DNA of 64,000 nt. Source: Streptomyces bottropensis ATCC 25435 (lineage in GTDB: Bacteria > Actinomycetota > Actinomycetes > Streptomycetales > Streptomycetaceae). This document shows, one piece after another, positions 41,819-50,277 of the stretch (position 1 is the first letter of the stretch; each line of letters begins with the position of its first letter). The translations under genes and the position numbers were made by a program. A model generated the notes under the pieces. It saw only the letters and a program-made list of their open reading frames with translations, did not search any database and was not told where the DNA came from. The stretch lies in NCBI RefSeq assembly GCF_000383595.1, contig NZ_KB911581.1, positions 5,787,519 through 5,851,518 on the forward strand. Direction: 5' to 3'.

Positions 41819-41873
41819 GGCCGAACGGCTGAGCGAACGCGGTCGGCGGGCCGGGAAGCCTGGCCGTTCGGCC
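41819..41873. promoter_or_regulatory. Paired palindromes between kinase and exporter operon
   Basis: GGCCGAACGGC (41819-41829) and its exact inverted copy GCCGTTCGGCC (41863-41873) lie in the divergent promoter region. Each copy is itself a near-palindrome of the form GGCCG-WW-CGGCY. Their spacing and position suit a dimeric NarL/LuxR-type response regulator that controls both directions. Confidence 0.6.
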
Positions 41874-41944
41874 GAGGCGGACGCCACCGCCGCCGGGAGA
41901 GGTTGGGTGCCGCAACCCCACCCCCTTCCCACCGGGAGCACCTC

Positions 41945-42313
41945 ATGACACGCCGCCCCCTCGTCATCACCGGCGCCGCCGTGGCGGCCGTGGCCGTCGG
42001 CGGCGGAGCCCTCACCTACGCGCTGAGCGGTACGGAGTCCACCACCGGCCTCGACCGGTTCAGCAGCGTGACCGTGGACGGGCAGAAGGCGCTCAAGGGA
42101 GGCCTCGTCGCCGGCCGCACCGCGTCCAAGTACAGCCCGCTGCCCTGGATCGGCGGCGCGACCTCGGACCTGACGTGCCCCGACCTCAAGGCGGTGGCCG
42201 GCACCAAGGTGACCTGCACCGCGAGGGACGGCGACGGCAGGGACCTCGCCATACCGGTCACCGTCGTCAAGGCCGACGCCTCCAGCGTCACCTGGAAGTT
42301 CGAGCGCAAGTAG
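41945..42313 (+). CDS. Small secreted/membrane-anchored DUF4333-like protein
   Basis: 122 residues. A hydrophobic N-terminal segment (PLVITGAAVAAVAVGGGALTYAL) acts as signal or anchor. The mature domain has two cysteines in the pattern SDLTCPDLKAVAGTKVTCTARDGDG, which matches the DUF4333 family (small disulfide beta-domain proteins of actinobacteria). ATG 41945 follows a GGGAG site. It is the first gene of the exporter operon, 21 bases before the ATPase, so it may serve as an external sensor or accessory subunit for the ABC exporter. Confidence 0.78.
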   Translation: MTRRPLVITGAAVAAVAVGGGALTYALSGTESTTGLDRFSSVTVDGQKALKGGLVAGRTASKYSPLPWIGGATSDLTCPDLKAVAGTKVTCTARDGDGRDLAIPVTVVKADASSVTWKFERK

Positions 42314-42334
42314 AGAAGGGCCGTACCGCACCTC

Positions 42335-43018
42335 ATGAACACCGTCCTGGCCGGCAACGGCCTCATCAAGAAGTACGGCTCCACCACCGCCCTGGCAGGG
42401 GTGGACGTGGCGGTCGCCGAGCGCGAGTCCCTCGCCATCATGGGTCCGTCCGGCTCCGGCAAGTCGACCCTCCTGCACACCCTCGCCGGGATCGTCCGGC
42501 CCGACGGCGGCCAGGTGCTGCTGCGCGGTGAACGCATCGACCACTGGGGGGAGAACAAGCTCAGCGCGCTGCGCCGCAAGCGGTTCGGATTCGTCTTCCA
42601 GTTCGGCCAGTTGCTGCCCGAACTGCCCGCCGAGGAGAACGTCGCCCTGCCCCTGATGCTGGAGGGCGTGCCCCGCCGCCAGGCCGTGCGGCAGGCCCGC
42701 AGGTGGTTCGCCCCGCTGGGCCTCGCGGGCCTGGAGCACCGCCGCCCCGGCCAGCTCTCCGGCGGGCAGGCCCAGCGGGTCGCCATCGCCCGCGCCCTCG
42801 CCGTGGAACCCGACGTGGTCTTCGCCGACGAGCCGACCGGTGCCCTCGACCAGTCCACCGGTGAGGAGGTCATCCGCCTCCTCACCTCGGTCACCCGCGA
42901 GCAGGGCGCCTGTCTCGTCATGGTCACCCACGACGCGGAGGTCGCCGCCCACTGCGACCGCGTCCTGCAGGTGCGGGACGGCCGGGTGAGCGGCTACAGC
43001 CAGTACACGGTGACGTGA
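42335..43018 (+). CDS. ABC exporter ATP-binding protein (MacB/LolD type)
   Basis: 227 residues, a complete nucleotide-binding domain. Walker A is GPSGSGKSTLLH, the Q-loop lies in FVFQFGQLLPEL, the signature is LSGGQAQRVAIARAL, Walker B is DVVFADEPTGALD and the switch His is in MVTHDAEV. It pairs with the FtsX-like permease downstream in a MacB/BceAB-type mechanotransmission exporter. ATG 42335 follows GAAGGGCCG. Such systems in actinomycetes often remove or sense cell-wall-active peptides. Confidence 0.93.
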   Translation: MNTVLAGNGLIKKYGSTTALAGVDVAVAERESLAIMGPSGSGKSTLLHTLAGIVRPDGGQVLLRGERIDHWGENKLSALRRKRFGFVFQFGQLLPELPAEENVALPLMLEGVPRRQAVRQARRWFAPLGLAGLEHRRPGQLSGGQAQRVAIARALAVEPDVVFADEPTGALDQSTGEEVIRLLTSVTREQGACLVMVTHDAEVAAHCDRVLQVRDGRVSGYSQYTVT

Positions 43019-43136
43019 GCGCCACCGACACCCATGGGGACGCGGGGACCCGCGCGACCGGCCGCACACGCGTCACGTCCCCTCTCCGACCGATCCCGCC
43101 CAGCTCTCAGGCACACCACTCACCGGAGACCAGAAC

Positions 43137-45140
43137 ATGCGCTCCCCCGTCCTGCCCCTCACCTGGCACCTGACCCGCTCCTCCGGCAGGTGCGGTCTGC
43201 AGAGCCACCTCCTCTCCGCCGCCGCGGCGGCGACCGGAGCCCTGGTCCTGCTGACCCTCCTCGCCGCCTACCTGGGCGCCGGCGCCCGGGCCGACCGCAC
43301 GGCCTGGCGCACCCCCGACGCCGTACCGGCGCGACAGGCCACCGCCGTCCAGACGCTCGGCACGACGTACGTCGACCACCGTCCTGTCACCGTCGTCTCC
43401 CTGGCCCAGCTCCCCCACCGGCCCCGGACCCCCGCACCGCCCGGCCTGGAACGGTTCCCCGCCGCCGGCCACACCTACCTGTCCCCCGCCCTGGTGGAGC
43501 TGATGCGCGAGCTGCCCGCCGGGCGACTCGCGGACCGCTTCCCCACCGGGGCAGGCCAAGGCACCATCGGCGAGGCCGGTCTCGCCTCCCCCGAGGAACT
43601 CGTCGCGGTCGTCGGCCGCGCTCCCACCGACCCCGCGATCACCCACGCGGCACGGGGCAACGCCCTGGACACCCTCTCCGCCCGCGCCCGCGTGGACGGC
43701 TTCGAGGGGACCCGGCCCAGCCTGTTCACCGCCTTCGACCAGCAGGCCTCCGTGCTCGGCGGCGCCCTCCTCGTCGTCCCCGTGATCGTGCTGGCCTCGG
43801 CCGCCGGACGCCTCGGCGCCGCCCGCCGGGAGCAGCGCCTGGCCGCCCTGCGCCTGGCCGGGGCGACCCCTCGGCAGATCCTGGCGATGACCGGCGTCGA
43901 GTCGGCGGCGGTGGGCCTGGCCGGCGGTGTCCTCGGCGCTGTCGCGTACACCCTGCTGCTGCCGGTCCTCGCGCGGGTGCCGTACGGCATCGGCACCTGG
44001 TACACCGGACAGCTGTGGGTCGGCCTGCCCCTGCTGCTCACGGTGGTGGGGCTCGTGGCCGTGCTGACCTCCGTCAGCGCCATGACGACGCTGCGCGGGG
44101 TGGCCCGCTCCCCGCTGGGCGTCGCCCAGCAGGCCGATCCGCGCCGGACGAAACTGATCCGGCTGGTGCTGTTCGTCGCCGTCGGGCTGTACGTGGCGGT
44201 GAGCGCCCACGGCGGCGGGCTGAGCACCGGCCGGACGCTCGCGCTGGTGGTCCTGGTGTACGGGGCCTTCTGGGCCCTCGGCCCCTGGGTCGTCGACATG
44301 CTGGGCCGGCTGCTGAGCCGCTTCGCGCGCCGCCCGGCCACGCTGCTGGCCGCGCGCCGGCTCAGTGACGATCCGCGCGCTGCCTGGCGCACGGTCAGCG
44401 GTCTGGTCCTGGCGGGTCTCGTCGCCGGGTTCTTCACCGTCGGTCAGGTCGGTCTCGTGGGGTACGACTATCCGGGGCAGGTGGCGGTCCGCGCGGAGCA
44501 CGGAAGGACCGCCGAACTCGCGGCACGGGCGAAGGAGTTGCTCGCGGACGCCGAGGTGCGGGCGCGGGTGGGGACCCCGGACCCGGGCACCTGGGACGGG
44601 CTGCTGGGAGGCGACGAGGGCCTCGTGGTCCACGTGCGCGGCGGTCAGGATCAACTGGACACCGCCTCGACCGCGCTGTCCGCCCTCTCCCCCGGGAACC
44701 TTCCGTTCACCCAGGACCACGTCAACGCCGAGGGGGACACCGTGACCCGGCTCATCGGCCGGGTGGGCCTCGCGGTCCTGGCCCTGGGGTTCCTGGTGGC
44801 CGCCGCCTCCGCCGGACTCACCGCGGCGGCCACGGTGCTCGACCGGCGCCGGGTGTACGGCCTGCTGCGGCTGGCCGGTACGCCGCTGAAGGTACTGGAC
44901 CGCGCCCGGATGCGGGAGACCGCGCTGCCCCTGGTGGTCCTCGCCGGTGGCACGACGGCGACCGGGATCTACGCCGGGCTGAAGGTCGACGAGATGTTCC
45001 ACCTGGAGCCGGACGCGTCGGGAGCCGTGCGTCTCGCCCTGTGTGTCGCCCTCGGCACGCTCACCATGTTCGCGGCACTCGCCGGGAGCAGGCCGCTGCT
45101 GCGGAAGGTCACGGAGGAACGGGACCAGGACCCCGGCTGA
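43137..45140 (+). CDS. FtsX-like ABC transporter permease
   Basis: 667 residues with about ten membrane helices. There are two FtsX domains, at about 215-330 (PVIVLASAAGRLGAARREQRLAALRLAGATPRQIL) and near 540-665 (RRVYGLLRLAGTPLKVLDRARM). An extracellular domain of about 140 residues lies between helices one and two. The RLAGATPRQ and RLAGTPLKV sequences are the typical coupling helices that meet the ATPase. There is no fused periplasmic MacB domain of full size. It completes the exporter begun by the ATPase gene 118 bases upstream. The start is ATG 43137. Confidence 0.9.
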   Translation: MRSPVLPLTWHLTRSSGRCGLQSHLLSAAAAATGALVLLTLLAAYLGAGARADRTAWRTPDAVPARQATAVQTLGTTYVDHRPVTVVSLAQLPHRPRTPAPPGLERFPAAGHTYLSPALVELMRELPAGRLADRFPTGAGQGTIGEAGLASPEELVAVVGRAPTDPAITHAARGNALDTLSARARVDGFEGTRPSLFTAFDQQASVLGGALLVVPVIVLASAAGRLGAARREQRLAALRLAGATPRQILAMTGVESAAVGLAGGVLGAVAYTLLLPVLARVPYGIGTWYTGQLWVGLPLLLTVVGLVAVLTSVSAMTTLRGVARSPLGVAQQADPRRTKLIRLVLFVAVGLYVAVSAHGGGLSTGRTLALVVLVYGAFWALGPWVVDMLGRLLSRFARRPATLLAARRLSDDPRAAWRTVSGLVLAGLVAGFFTVGQVGLVGYDYPGQVAVRAEHGRTAELAARAKELLADAEVRARVGTPDPGTWDGLLGGDEGLVVHVRGGQDQLDTASTALSALSPGNLPFTQDHVNAEGDTVTRLIGRVGLAVLALGFLVAAASAGLTAAATVLDRRRVYGLLRLAGTPLKVLDRARMRETALPLVVLAGGTTATGIYAGLKVDEMFHLEPDASGAVRLALCVALGTLTMFAALAGSRPLLRKVTEERDQDPG

Positions 45141-45221
45141 CACCCCGCGTCACCCCGTCGGTCCGTCCCGCTCCCCGCTCCCCCCGCCAGATCTCCTTCA
45201 CCGCTCAGGCATGATGCGCCC

Positions 45222-45923
45222 ATGAACGACCGCAGCCCGATCCGGGTCCTGATCGCCGACGACCAGGACATGGTCCGCACCGGCTTCCGTTTCTTCCTCG
45301 ACGCACAGCCGGACATCACCGTGGTCGCCGAGGCCGCCGACGGCGAGACGGCCGTACGGCTGGCCCGTGAGCTGCGGCCCGACGTGTGTCTGCTGGACAT
45401 CCGTATGCCGAGGCTGGACGGTCTGGAGGCGACCCGGATGCTGGCCGGTCCGGGTGTCGCCGATCCGCTGCGGGTGGTCGTGGTGACGACGTTCGACCTC
45501 GACGAGTACGTCTACGGGGCGTTGCGCGGCGGTGCCTGCGGCTTCCTGCTGAAGGATTCCGGGCCCACCCTGCTGGCCGAGGCCGTCCGGGCTGCGGCGG
45601 TGGGCGATGCGCTGGTGTCGCCGTCGGTGACGGTCCGGCTGCTCAAGCACGTCACGCAGGAGAGGGCGGGGACAGCGGAGAAGGGCGCCGCGCCCGGTTC
45701 CGGGGCCCCGCCCGCCCAGGAGCCGTTGACCGACCGGGAGCTGGACGTCGTGCGCCTGGTCGCCCTGGGGCACACCAACGCCGAGATCGCCGCCTCGATG
45801 TTCGTCTCCCTCTCCACGGTCAAGACCCACCTCGGCAGCATCCAGCTGAAGCTCGCCGCCCGGAACCGGGTGGAGATCGCGGCGTGGGCGTGGCGGACGG
45901 GGCACGCGGGCGACCGCGGGTGA
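45222..45923 (+). CDS. NarL/LuxR-family response regulator
   Basis: 233 residues. Receiver domain: acidic pair ADDQDM, phospho-acceptor Asp in CLLDIRMPRLDGL, Thr in VVTTFDLDEY and Lys in GFLLKDSG. The LuxR-type output domain reads LTDREL.DVVRLVALGHTNAEIA.ASMFVSLSTVKTHLG. The linker is longer than usual (GTAEKGAAPGSGAPPAQ). It is the last gene of the exporter operon, 81 bases after the permease, and the likely partner of the divergent membrane kinase at 40537-41781. It probably binds the paired palindromes at 41819-41873. Confidence 0.93.
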   Translation: MNDRSPIRVLIADDQDMVRTGFRFFLDAQPDITVVAEAADGETAVRLARELRPDVCLLDIRMPRLDGLEATRMLAGPGVADPLRVVVVTTFDLDEYVYGALRGGACGFLLKDSGPTLLAEAVRAAAVGDALVSPSVTVRLLKHVTQERAGTAEKGAAPGSGAPPAQEPLTDRELDVVRLVALGHTNAEIAASMFVSLSTVKTHLGSIQLKLAARNRVEIAAWAWRTGHAGDRG

Positions 45924-45962
45924 CGTCCGCCCGCCCTGAAAGTCCGCGGCGGCCCGGGAGAC

Positions 45963-46352
45963 CTACGGCGTGAGGGTGACGCGGATGCCGACCGTGCCCT
46001 CGGCGCCCCGGCGGAGCCGGCTGCCCAGCAGGGTGAGTCGGCCGAGGACGCCGTACTTGCGGGCGATGAGCCCGCGGTAGGCGGCGGAGCCGGCCGCGTC
46101 CAGGATCTCGGCGCGCGCGGGTACGGTGCCGCCGGTGGGGTTGCCGCGCACGTCGCAGGGGCCGACCAGGACGTCGGCACGGTTGCGGACGCGCTTGACC
46201 TTCCAGGAGTCCGCGACCGTCCAGACACCGAGCGCGTCCCCGTCCCGCACCACCCATACCGGCGTGGGGACGGTGGTGCCGTTCTTGCGGTAGGTGGTGA
46301 GCAGCAGGTACTTGCCCGCGCCGAGCGCGTCGAGCGAGGTGTCGTCGGCCAT
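45963..46352 (-). CDS. PPOX-class F420-dependent oxidoreductase
   Basis: 129 residues of the split-beta-barrel flavin/deazaflavin family. The family pattern is GAGKYLLLTTYRKNGTTVPTPVWVV, then VGPCDVRGNPTGGTVPARAEIL. The Streptomyces/Mycobacterium members of this size (Rv1155/Rv2074-like) bind F420 rather than FMN. A specific substrate cannot be assigned. Start ATG 46352 lies in GGAGGGC context. It ends 40 bases from the convergent response regulator gene. Confidence 0.82.
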   Translation of the reverse strand: MADDTSLDALGAGKYLLLTTYRKNGTTVPTPVWVVRDGDALGVWTVADSWKVKRVRNRADVLVGPCDVRGNPTGGTVPARAEILDAAGSAAYRGLIARKYGVLGRLTLLGSRLRRGAEGTVGIRVTLTP

Positions 46353-46388
46353 GGCGCGAGTCTAGAGCCCTCCTGAGGGGCCCAGGCA

Positions 46389-46418
46389 TACGGCCGCCGG
46401 CGGGAACCGGCGGCCGTA
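46389..46418 (-). terminator. Perfect 12-bp hairpin after the acid phosphatase gene
   Basis: TACGGCCGCCGG / CCGGCGGCCGTA with loop CGGGAA, 26 bases past the stop of the phosphatase. It probably terminates that gene before the PPOX gene. Confidence 0.8.
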
Positions 46419-46443
46419 CCCAGGAACGAACGGTGGGGCGGGG

Positions 46444-47079
46444 TCAGTCGAGCAGCCCGTCGTAGTCGGGCAGCTTGTACGTCCGCTCGGCGTGGCCGCC
46501 GACGAGGTCGGTGGTGTTGTTGCCGACGTTGGCGATGATCGTGTAGCCGTCGGACTCGATGTCCGCGCGCGAGGCGGTCTTGTAGGCGGAGACCTCGGCG
46601 AACAGGTCGGGCAGGTCACGGACGTAGAGACCGTCGACCGGGTAACCGACGTTCTTCAGGTTCCACTTGGTGACGCTCTCGATGATGCCCGGCCGGGCGG
46701 TGACGAAGAAGACGGCGACCCCGCGGGACTTGGCGTACTTGGCCAGCGCCAGGGAGGGCTTCAGCGCCGGGGTCGGCAGCTGGTACCAGGGCGTGTAGTG
46801 CGTCTCCAGCGTCGTGTTGTCGATGTCGAAGACGATGGCGAGCTTCTGCCCCGAGGAGTTCGCGGTGCGCTGCTGGACGTAGGGCGTGGCCGTGTCGACG
46901 ACGGCCTTCACGTCCGTCTGCCAGGTCGCGTAGGGCACCTCGGCGGCCGTCGCCGCGGCGACCTCGGTCCCGCTCTGCGCCGCGACCGCCGGCACCGCCG
47001 CGGCCACCGAACCGCCCAGACCCAGTACGGCCACCGCGGCGACCGTGGTGATGCGGCGTCCCACACCGCTTCCTGTCAT
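46444..47079 (-). CDS. Secreted HAD acid phosphatase (class B type)
   Basis: 211 residues. A Sec signal peptide (TTVAAVAVLGLGGSVAAAVPAVAA) precedes the mature enzyme. HAD motif I is IVFDIDNTTLET, motif II is VFFVTARPG and the late acidic motif lies in IIANVGNNTTDLVGGHA. These match the class B acid phosphatase/plant VSP group that removes phosphate from extracellular nucleotides or esters. ATG 47079 starts after an AAAAAGGGG stretch. I see no clear pho box (GTTCACC repeats) upstream, so phosphate control is not shown by the sequence. Confidence 0.88.
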   Translation of the reverse strand: MTGSGVGRRITTVAAVAVLGLGGSVAAAVPAVAAQSGTEVAAATAAEVPYATWQTDVKAVVDTATPYVQQRTANSSGQKLAIVFDIDNTTLETHYTPWYQLPTPALKPSLALAKYAKSRGVAVFFVTARPGIIESVTKWNLKNVGYPVDGLYVRDLPDLFAEVSAYKTASRADIESDGYTIIANVGNNTTDLVGGHAERTYKLPDYDGLLD

Positions 47080-47367
47080 CTTCGTCCCCTTTTTCTCATG
47101 TCAGAGCGGCGAGGTCGATGAAACCCCCGCCGCACTGGTCATGGTCATGCCCATTGGTGGCCGGGAGACTACCTAAGAGTTACTGATAAGTAGAGGGGTC
47201 GCGACGACCCTTGTTCGGCGGCCCTCGCGCGAAGCCGGGCGGCGCCGGGCGGAACCCGTCCGGTCCGGCCGCCGAGAAGATCGCCGAAGTCTCGGCAAAG
47301 GCCAACCGACAGGTCTACATTGCCGGTTGGATGAAGCACCTTCACAGAAGATCCAGGAGTCGACTCC

Positions 47368-48207
47368 GTGACGGACAACCCGGCAGCCCCGGACTTCCCC
47401 TCTTCCTCGCTGAACCGCCGCATCGTCACCACGCGGCCCGCCGCGGCACGGATCTGGAACTACTGGCTCGGCGGCGGCGACTACTACGAGGTCGACCGGA
47501 AGGCCGGGGACGAGATACGCCGGCTGTATCCGAGCATCGGCGACTACGCCCGCGCGGACCGGCAGTTCCTGGGGCGGGCCGTCCGTCATCTGGCCGCCGA
47601 GGTGGGCATCCGGCAGTTCCTGGACATCGGCGCCGGGCTGCCGACCGCGGAGAACACCCACGAGGTCGCCCAGCACATCGCGCCGGACTCCCGGATCGTC
47701 TACGTCGACAACGACCCGCTGGTCCTGGTGCACGCGCGCGCCCTGCTGACGAGCGCTCCCGAAGGCCGCACGGACCACGTCGACGAGGACCTGCGCAATG
47801 TCGACTCGGTCCTCGCCCACGCGGCCCGCACCCTGGACCTGACCCGGCCGGTCGCGCTGCTGCTGCTCGACGTGCTGGCCTTCATCCGCGACGACGAGGA
47901 CCCGTACGGCATCGTGCGTCACCTGCTGCGGGCCCTGCCTTCCGGCAGTCATCTGGTGCTCTCCCACACCATCACCAGCCCGGAGTGGCCCGATGTGGAC
48001 ATCGCGGCCGCCTGGTGGAACGAGCACGGCATCCCGCCGCTGACCCAGCGCACCCCGGAGAAGATCGCCCGGTTCTTCGACGGCCTCGACCTGCTGGAGC
48101 CCGGCATCGTCTCGTGCACACGCTGGCGACCGGAGGCCACCGGCGATCCTGATGGCGGGGAACCCGCGGTCGTGCCCATGTACTGCGGCGTGGGAGGCAA
48201 GCCTTGA
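47368..48207 (+). CDS. SAM-dependent methyltransferase (DUF574/Methyltransf_19)
   Basis: 279 residues. The N-terminal signature ARIWNYWLGGGDYYEVDRKAGDE is diagnostic of the DUF574 family, which is greatly expanded in Streptomyces. The Rossmann motif I is QFLDIGAGLPTAENTHEVA and the acidic motif II is RIVYVDNDPLVL. GTG 47368 has CCAGGAG eight bases before. Members are thought to bind S-adenosylmethionine, but the methyl acceptors are unknown. The gene is alone. Its C-terminus is complete and is followed by a degraded acetyltransferase. Confidence 0.9.
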   Translation: MTDNPAAPDFPSSSLNRRIVTTRPAAARIWNYWLGGGDYYEVDRKAGDEIRRLYPSIGDYARADRQFLGRAVRHLAAEVGIRQFLDIGAGLPTAENTHEVAQHIAPDSRIVYVDNDPLVLVHARALLTSAPEGRTDHVDEDLRNVDSVLAHAARTLDLTRPVALLLLDVLAFIRDDEDPYGIVRHLLRALPSGSHLVLSHTITSPEWPDVDIAAAWWNEHGIPPLTQRTPEKIARFFDGLDLLEPGIVSCTRWRPEATGDPDGGEPAVVPMYCGVGGKP

Positions 48208-48310
48208 CGGGAACGGACATGGTCCGGCTCCCACTGGACGTCAGCCGCGTCGACCTGGCACGTTTCCAGCCGTAGGTCGACAGGTGCCGCACCTGCCGAC
48301 ATCCGGCTGA

Positions 48311-48739
48311 CGACCCTCCGGCGAACTCGGCGACACCCCACGGCACCGCCGGACGCTGTACGAACTCACCAAGGAGTGCTCGGCGGACATCCCGGGGCGC
48401 GGCCCCTTCTTCGCGTACGACGAGTACCACCGGCTCCGCTTCGAGGTGCCCGCCCACGATCCGCGCGGGGTCGTCCTCGCCCTGGACTCCCTCGACGGCG
48501 ACCGGTGGATCGGCAGGGCGGCCACCTCGGACCGGCGGCGGTCCGGGTTCGTGTTCAACGAGATGACCGGGGTGCGCGCCCTCCACCGGGGCCGTGGGAT
48601 CTCGGTGGCCATGAAGACCTTCGGCATCGGCTTCGCCGGGGTCCGCGGTGTGAGCACCGTCCGTACGGTGCACCACCCGGCCGACGCGCGCGCGATCGCC
48701 GTGAACCGGACGCTGGGATACGTCGACGCGGACCGGTGA
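48311..48739 (+). pseudogene. Decayed GNAT acetyltransferase (C-terminal part)
   Basis: The frame gives a clear GNAT C-terminal half: TLYELTKECSADIPGRGPFF, then FVFNEMTGVRALHRGRGISV (the acetyl-CoA P-loop R/Q-x-x-G-x-G/A) and AIAVNRTLGYVDADR. Upstream it is stopped by TGA at 48308-48310, and no ATG/GTG with a ribosome site precedes the conserved part. The roughly 100 bases before it, from the methyltransferase stop, keep no readable N-terminal domain in any frame. I judge it a remnant. A short product from an internal GTG (48446) is conceivable but would lack the fold. Confidence 0.7.
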
Positions 48740-48839
48740 ACATGTGCCGACCCCCGCACGTAGAAGAGGAGGGCGCTCAAGGACCGGACGCCCTGGCGGT
48801 GTTGACACCGTGTCGGACGGGGTTCGGGAGAGCCAGGCG

Positions 48840-50219
48840 ATGAGGCACGCACGACGACGAGTCGTGAAGCGGGTGGCGCGGCTGACGGCCGCCGGTGGAC
48901 TGATCTGCGGAGCCCTGATGGTCACGCAGGCGGCGATGGCGACCGAACCCACCACCTCCCCGCCCGCGACCCGAAGCGCGGTGCTGGCCGCCTCCGGCAC
49001 CGGGAACGGCCTGGTGCGCGAGCTGGGGTCCGAGCGCACGGCCGGCACCTGGATCGCCGACGACGGCAAGCCGGTCGTCGCGGTCACCGACGACAAGGCC
49101 GCCGCCGAGGTCGAGCGGGCGGGCGCCCGGCCCAAGATGGTCGAGTTCAGCGGCGAGGACCTGCGGTCCGCCGCGAGGACGCTGCGCTCCGCGCCCCGGG
49201 TGGCGGGCACCTCCTGGGCAGTCGACCCCGCCTCCAACGAGGTCGTGGTGCGCGCCGACAGCACCGTGTCCAAGAAGGACTGGTCGAGCCTGACCGATCT
49301 CGCCGAGACGATCGGCGGGTCCGTGCGGATGGAGCGCGTCGAGGGCACGTACACGATGCGCCTGAACGGTGCCCAGCCCATCTTCGGCACGGGCGGGCGC
49401 TGCTCGATCGGCTTCAACGTGACCGACGGCGACAGGGACTACATGCTCACCGCCGGGCACTGCGGTCCGGCCGGTTCGGTCTGGTTCTCGGACAACGAGG
49501 GCCGGCAGGAGATCGGCCGGACGACCGAGACCAACTTCCCCGGGTCCGACTACTCGCTCGTCCAGTACCTCCAGGACGCGCCGAGCAACAAGACGAACAT
49601 CGTCTCGGTCGGTGACGGGCGCGGGGTGCGCATCACCTCCGTCGGTGAGGCGGCGGTCGGCCAGCGGGTCTTCCGCAGCGGCAGTACCAGCGGCTTCCGC
49701 AACGGCGAGGTGACCGGCCTCGACGCCACGGTCAACTACCCCGAGGGCACCGTCAGCGGTCTCATCGAGACCACGGTCTGCGCCGAGCCGGGCGACAGCG
49801 GTGGCCCGCTATTCTCGGAGGGGGTGGCCCTGGGGGTGACCTCCGGCGGCAACGGCGACTGCGAGAAGGGCGGTACGACGTTCTTCCAGCCGCTGTCCGA
49901 CACGCTCGACGATCTCGGCGTGCGGCTGACCGGTCTGCCCCAGTCCGCCGCCCAGCCCACCGCGGCGGCCGACGGCTCCTCCGGCGACGACTCCCAGGGA
50001 GCCGCCGCTCCCGGCGGGGCCGAGCCGGGGTCCGTGGAACCCGTCGAGTCCATCGGCGCGGCCTCCGACCTCCTGGACCGCCTCGTCGACCCGCGCAACG
50101 TCGGGCCCGGCCTGCTGGTCATCGCCGGCAGCATGGTCGCCCTGGCGGCCACCCGCTTCATCCGCACGGAACAGGACCGGCAGGCGTACCGCCGCCAGTA
50201 CTCGGGGAGTTGGAGTTAG
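48840..50219 (+). CDS. Streptogrisin-type S1 protease with C-terminal membrane anchor
   Basis: 459 residues. A signal peptide (about 1-35, ending QAAMATEP) is followed by an alpha-lytic-protease-like propeptide (about 55-165). The chymotrypsin-fold domain (about 175-375) has His in YMLTAGHCGPAG, Asp in GSDYSLVQYL and Ser in AEPGDSGGPLFS. It also has disulfide cysteines. The tail is unusual: a Ser/Gly/Pro-rich linker (about 375-415) and then a membrane helix, GPGLLVIAGSMVALAATRF, with a short basic end. ATG 48840 has GGGAGAG upstream. Most streptogrisins are released, and this one looks membrane-tethered. Confidence 0.9.
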   Translation: MRHARRRVVKRVARLTAAGGLICGALMVTQAAMATEPTTSPPATRSAVLAASGTGNGLVRELGSERTAGTWIADDGKPVVAVTDDKAAAEVERAGARPKMVEFSGEDLRSAARTLRSAPRVAGTSWAVDPASNEVVVRADSTVSKKDWSSLTDLAETIGGSVRMERVEGTYTMRLNGAQPIFGTGGRCSIGFNVTDGDRDYMLTAGHCGPAGSVWFSDNEGRQEIGRTTETNFPGSDYSLVQYLQDAPSNKTNIVSVGDGRGVRITSVGEAAVGQRVFRSGSTSGFRNGEVTGLDATVNYPEGTVSGLIETTVCAEPGDSGGPLFSEGVALGVTSGGNGDCEKGGTTFFQPLSDTLDDLGVRLTGLPQSAAQPTAAADGSSGDDSQGAAAPGGAEPGSVEPVESIGAASDLLDRLVDPRNVGPGLLVIAGSMVALAATRFIRTEQDRQAYRRQYSGSWS

Positions 50220-50246
50220 GGCCCAGGGGCCGACGCCCCCGGTGAT

Positions 50247-50269
50247 CCGCGCCCCGGCGAGGGGCGCGG
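50247..50269. terminator. Hairpin between convergent genes
   Basis: 9-bp perfect stem CCGCGCCCC / GGGGCGCGG with a 5-base loop, between the protease gene (+) and the small gene (-). Confidence 0.75.
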
Positions 50270-50277
50270 CCGACGGA

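Noticed and set aside
46438..47079. Phosphate (PhoP) control of the acid phosphatase
   Set aside because: I looked for GTTCACC-type direct repeats upstream and found none.
47172..47186. TTACTGATAAGTA as a regulator operator
   Set aside because: The arms do not match as a true inverted repeat and no partner site is visible.
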